NCBI GenBank assembly: GCA_938002085.1
Contig: CALLAT010000035.1
Coordinates: 1-58,948, forward strand
DNA: 58,948 nt
Origin: an uncultured Pseudanabaenaceae cyanobacterium
Lineage (GTDB): Bacteria; Cyanobacteriota; Cyanobacteriia; PCC-9006; JAAUQQ01
Direction: 5' to 3'
In this document: piece by piece, positions 55,761-58,948 of the stretch
Numbering within the stretch: position 1 is the first letter of the stretch
Layout of the letters: each line of letters begins with the position of its first letter
Program-made: the position numbers and the translations under genes
Notes under the pieces: model-generated
Told to the model about the DNA's origin: nothing
The model's input: the letters and a program-made list of their open reading frames with translations, nothing else
The model's database searches: none

Positions 55761-55792
55761 AAAGGGGGAGAAGCTGATGCCTCTCCCCCTTT
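55761..55792. terminator. Bidirectional terminator between cyclase gene and ftsH
   Basis: AAAGGGGGAGA (55761-55771) and TCTCCCCCTTT (55782-55792) are exact complements around ten bases. It lies 23 bases after the cyclase stop and 19 bases before the ftsH stop. Confidence 0.85.
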
Positions 55793-55811
55793 CTTGGACC
55801 TAAGCCGATCC

Positions 55812-58208
55812 TTAATCCTCAGTCCGCATCGCGCTCATGGCAGGTACTGGTGCATCCTTCACCTTCGGCTCTTCATAGCCGCGCTTGTGGGGAATATCCG
55901 TATGCTCAGACACCAGCTTACGGAAATCATCCCCCTCAATCACTTCCCGCTCCACTAAGACATCCACCAGCCGGTCCATCAGCTCCCGGTTAGCTGACAG
56001 CAATCTGCAAGCTTCGTCATAGGCATTCACCGCATAGGAGCGAACCTGGCGGTCAATCTTGACCCGCATCTCCTCAGAGTGGTCGGGACGACCCATCAAA
56101 TCCTCATCGCTAATGCCCTGGCCCCCTTCTAAAGCCAATTGGCCCAGGCTGGACATACCCAACTGAGTCACCATTTGCCGCGCCATCTGGGTCACGTTCT
56201 GAATATCCGATGCTGCACCATCTGTGATTTCGTCGGTGCCAAAGACCACAGCTTCTGCAGCCCGACCGCCCAAGGCAACAATCATGCGCGCCATGAACCA
56301 AGCCCGCGATCGCAATCCACTGTCCAAAACCTCTTCACTGGGGGTGGACTGGGAGAAGCCCTTAATGCCACCGGAGCGAGGAATAATCGTCACCTTATTG
56401 AGCTTGTCCGCATCCTTCTGCAACACCTGCAGGAGAGCATGACCAATCTCGTGGTAAGCCACCAAGCGCTTCTTCGAGCTATCCAACAGGGGATTGAGCT
56501 TGAGGCCAATGGTCAGGCGATCAATGGCATCATCCACCTCCAGCATCGTGGCCGAATCCTTGCGACGGCGAGCGGTGAGAATGGCCGCCTCATTTAGCAA
56601 GTTGGCCAAATCAGCACCGGAGAAGCCCGGCGTCATGCGAGCAATCTCCTCCATGGAAACGCTGTCATCAATTTTCTTGGTCTTGGCATGGACCTTGAGA
56701 ATGCCGAGGCGGCCCTTGCGCGTTGGCAAGTCCACCATCACCTGACGGTCAAAACGACCGGGGCGCAACAGGGCAGGGTCCAGCACATCAGGCCGGTTGG
56801 TTGCCGCGATGATGATGATGCCGGAGTTGTCTTCAAAGCCATCCATCTCGGTCAGCAGCTGATTTAGCGTCTGCTCCCGCTCATCGTTGCCGCCGCCCAT
56901 GCCCGTGCCGCGCTTGCGGCCCACGGCGTCAATCTCATCAATGAAGATCAAGCAGGGGCGACTGTCCTTGGCTTTCTTGAACAGGTCGCGCACGCGGGAG
57001 GCACCCACACCCACAAACATCTCGACAAATTCTGAGCCGGACATGCTGAAGAAGGGCACGCCTGCTTCACCCGCGATCGCCTTGGCCAGCAAGGTTTTGC
57101 CTGTACCCGGCGGTCCCACCAACAACATCCCCTTGGGAATCTTCGCGCCAATGGAAGTGAACTTCTCCGGCTGCTTAAGGAACGAAACGACCTCTTGCAG
57201 CTCCTCCTTCGCTTCCTCAACCCCAGCCACATCTTCAAACAGAACGCCGGTCTTCGCCTCCATCTGAAAGCGAGCGCGGGACTTACCAAAGCTCATGGCC
57301 TGGTTGGCCACCCCAGCAGAGCGGCGAATGATCAGCATCAAGCCAATGATGATGACCAGGAAAATCAGCAGGTTTCCGAGGACTGCAAGCTTACGACTAG
57401 CATCCTCACTGGACTGAATATCCAGTTCCACACCGGAATCATTCACCCGATTGCTATCCAGCATCTCCACAGGCTCCCGAGGAACCCGAACAGTCTCAAT
57501 CTCAGGACTACCGATATAGGTTACGCGGGCCTGGCTCAAGCGGGGATCGTACTCGATCCGCTTAACCTTCTTGGCATCCAAATCTGCCAACAACTGAGTG
57601 TAAGAAGCAGGCTCCTTCGCTTCAGCGGGCGCTACCGCTTCTGATGCTGCGGGGGAAGCTGGATCGACGCTTTCAGCAGCGGGGACTGCTGCTGGCTCAG
57701 CACTGGGGGCTACTGCCTCAGGGGCAGCAGGGGCAGGAGTTGTTGGAGCTGCTGTTGGCGCGACTGGGGTCGCAGGGGCTACCGGTGTAGCTGCTTTGTC
57801 AGTCGTGGGCTTTTCACTAGCTGCTTTGGATTTCTCCGCAGCAGCTTTCTCCGCAGCCGCTTTCTCTGCCGCTGCCTTATCTAACTTGGCTTTCTCCGCA
57901 GCCGCTTGGTCGGCTTTAGCCTTATCTGCCTTAGCTTTATCCTCCGCTACCTTCTCAGCAGCAGCCTTGTCCTCCGGCTTAACCGCAGGTGTAGTCGGCG
58001 TCTCTGCCTGGGCTACAAGAACTGAGCTAAGACGCTCTTCGCCCATCTCAGCCACTGCTGGTGTGCCCAACAATGCGGTCTGTAAAAGCATCCAGCCCAA
58101 GGCCACCGATTGCAGCTTTAGCTTGCCTCGGGAGCGGCGATCGCCCTTAACAGAGCGCTCACGGGGACGGACAGAAGCAGAGGAAGCAGGGTTAGCCAAT
58201 TTTTTCAC
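55812..58208 (-). CDS. ftsH: FtsH-type ATP-dependent zinc metalloprotease with long low-complexity insert
   Basis: The product is 798 residues, about 150 longer than usual. A membrane or signal segment (about 33-52) is followed by a low-complexity stretch, 68-200, of Ala/Lys/Glu (AAAEK units) and then Ala/Pro. The FtsH extracytoplasmic domain starts at about 201 ([20 protein letters not shown]). A membrane segment lies at 273-295. The AAA core has GPPGTGKT (365-372), the Walker B region [10 protein letters not shown] and the second region of homology. The zinc site is HEIGH. FtsH degrades membrane proteins, including damaged photosystem II D1. The HEIGH form fits a cyanobacterial FtsH1-like type, not certain. 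Confidence 0.95.
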   Translation of the reverse strand: MKKLANPASSASVRPRERSVKGDRRSRGKLKLQSVALGWMLLQTALLGTPAVAEMGEERLSSVLVAQAETPTTPAVKPEDKAAAEKVAEDKAKADKAKADQAAAEKAKLDKAAAEKAAAEKAAAEKSKAASEKPTTDKAATPVAPATPVAPTAAPTTPAPAAPEAVAPSAEPAAVPAAESVDPASPAASEAVAPAEAKEPASYTQLLADLDAKKVKRIEYDPRLSQARVTYIGSPEIETVRVPREPVEMLDSNRVNDSGVELDIQSSEDASRKLAVLGNLLIFLVIIIGLMLIIRRSAGVANQAMSFGKSRARFQMEAKTGVLFEDVAGVEEAKEELQEVVSFLKQPEKFTSIGAKIPKGMLLVGPPGTGKTLLAKAIAGEAGVPFFSMSGSEFVEMFVGVGASRVRDLFKKAKDSRPCLIFIDEIDAVGRKRGTGMGGGNDEREQTLNQLLTEMDGFEDNSGIIIIAATNRPDVLDPALLRPGRFDRQVMVDLPTRKGRLGILKVHAKTKKIDDSVSMEEIARMTPGFSGADLANLLNEAAILTARRRKDSATMLEVDDAIDRLTIGLKLNPLLDSSKKRLVAYHEIGHALLQVLQKDADKLNKVTIIPRSGGIKGFSQSTPSEEVLDSGLRSRAWFMARMIVALGGRAAEAVVFGTDEITDGAASDIQNVTQMARQMVTQLGMSSLGQLALEGGQGISDEDLMGRPDHSEEMRVKIDRQVRSYAVNAYDEACRLLSANRELMDRLVDVLVEREVIEGDDFRKLVSEHTDIPHKRGYEEPKVKDAPVPAMSAMRTED

Positions 58209-58606
58209 GGCGGGGAAAAGGCGGTTAAATCTAGTGCTAGTCTAGCGCTGAGCGTTCGACGCTGACAGCCATTGATGAGCAGAATATGGTGTAATTCCCG
58301 CTCATGCGGGACCGAAAGGAACCGTAGTATTAAGAATTACTAGCCAAACTGCCCCATCAGGTATAGCAAATTTTATTCAGAGCGATCGCTCCTAAAGCTC
58401 TCTTGAGACTGACATTACGAAAGTTTTAACACCATGGAGCGAAGCCCTCCACTGAGTCAAATGGAACCTAGAGAAATAATATTGATCCCTCTATCGCCCT
58501 TGTCGCTGGAACAATACCAAGGCTATAAACGCCTATGACTACCGATGTGAAATTATTCACCAAGAGACTTTCACCTTCACACTATTCAGTCGTTCCCTCC
58601 AAGAAA
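58209..58606. promoter_or_regulatory. Divergent region of ftsH and amidase gene
   Basis: The 398 bases hold promoters for both genes. A small hairpin TCCCGC-TCAT-GCGGGA lies at 58296-58311. The amidase frame extends up to an ATG at 58535, so the true gap may be only 326 bases. I see no other gene. Confidence 0.45.
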
Positions 58607-58948
58607 ATGGCCATGCAATTCCAGCGTTCGGTTTTAAGCCTGCTCGGTGCCAGCTTAATCGGCACCACCCTCGGCGCCCTGCCAGCCCAGGCCAACCATG
58701 TCGCCACTTATAACTTTGACCCGGTGCTGAACCAGTTCAAGTTCACCACCGATACTGATGTCCTGCCTACGGCTCAACTTCTGGCAAACCCCACCCGGAT
58801 GGTCATTGACCTCCCTGGGCTGCGCGTCAAGAACCCTCGCAAAGAGGCCCAGCGCAATAAAGGCCAGCTACGGGAAATCCGCCTGGGTCAATTCGAGCCC
58901 GGCACCGCTCGCATCGTGCTGGAATTTGCTCCCACTTACCAGCCTGAC
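58607..58948 (+). CDS. Partial AMIN-domain protein, probable N-acetylmuramoyl-L-alanine amidase (AmiC type)
   Basis: The gene runs off the right edge with 114 codons visible. The start could be 58607, 58613 or an upstream ATG at 58535. A signal peptide is clear (SLLGASLIGTTLGALPAQA, cleaved after AQA). The mature part begins an AMIN domain with NQFKFTTDTDVLPTAQLLAN and RMVIDLPGLRVKNP, then RLGQFEPGTARIVLEF. AMIN domains target cell wall amidases or secretins to the septum or outer envelope. An AmiC-type amidase is the likeliest. The catalytic domain is outside the window, so other AMIN proteins are possible. Confidence 0.75.
   Translation, partial: MAMQFQRSVLSLLGASLIGTTLGALPAQANHVATYNFDPVLNQFKFTTDTDVLPTAQLLANPTRMVIDLPGLRVKNPRKEAQRNKGQLREIRLGQFEPGTARIVLEFAPTYQPD

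Noticed and set aside
1..58948. tRNA, rRNA, tmRNA, CRISPR or transposase
   Set aside because: No T-loop pattern GTTCRANYC in a cloverleaf setting, no regularly spaced direct repeats, and no transposase motifs were found by eye.

Overview
The window is chromosomal DNA of a phycobilisome-containing cyanobacterium. The evidence is a CpcG rod-core linker, cyanobacteria-restricted families (DUF760, DUF3611), a group 2 sigma factor, an FtsH and lumen/periplasm-type proteins, and many HIP1-type GCGATCGC octamers inside genes. The order pilB-pilT-pilC next to grpE-dnaK-dnaJ-tusA-like-rsgA recalls unicellular Synechococcus-type genomes. The genus cannot be fixed from the sequence. I saw no rRNA, tRNA, CRISPR array, intact transposase or prophage.

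Layout. 0.4-4.6 kb: DUF4230 membrane protein, HI0933-type flavoprotein and a transmembrane pseudokinase (+). 4.7-10.0 kb: type IV pilus motor operon pilB-pilT-pilC plus an unknown gene (-). 10.5-16.5 kb: Hsp70 chaperone set grpE, dnaK, dnaJ, then a TusA-like protein and rsgA (+). 16.6-21.2 kb (-): mutY with a C-terminal NUDIX domain, DUF760, a group 2 sigma factor with an upstream HLR1-like site, a small protein and cpcG. 21.5-23.3 kb: a two-component pair. 23.4-27.0 kb (-): lysS, ribF, metallo-beta-lactamase-fold hydrolase. 27.4-29.8 kb: DUF3611, lepB and a CpdA-like phosphodiesterase. 30.0-37.5 kb (+): ankyrin protein and a biotin cluster bioF-orf-esterase-bioC-[oxidoreductase/glycosyltransferase fusion]-bioD. 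38-40.5 kb: large TPR protein. 41-46.9 kb: small orphan gene, cinA, wecA-like, glyA and an exported protein. 47.5-55.7 kb (+): caspase-fold pseudoenzyme, eight-LysM protein and a haem-linked adenylate cyclase. 55.8-58.2 kb: ftsH with a long low-complexity insert (-). The window ends inside an AMIN-domain amidase gene (+).

How the genes work together. Pilus ATPases and platform protein form one motor operon. The chaperone trio forms one folding machine. The bio genes supply the biotin precursor pathway, with a putative pimeloyl-ACP methyl ester esterase between bioF and bioC. The window encodes both a class III adenylate cyclase and a CpdA-like phosphodiesterase, so making and breaking cAMP may both be represented.

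Most unusual items: (1) a pair of adjacent genes encoding a caspase-fold protein with both catalytic residues replaced (Tyr/Asn) and a LysM protein with a lysozyme-like C-terminus but no signal peptide; (2) a Gfo/Idh/MocA-GT2 fusion inside the biotin cluster; (3) a membrane pseudokinase; (4) a three-copy dispersed intergenic repeat whose hairpin arms covary; (5) a mutY reading frame whose first ATG lies inside the terminator of the upstream gene.
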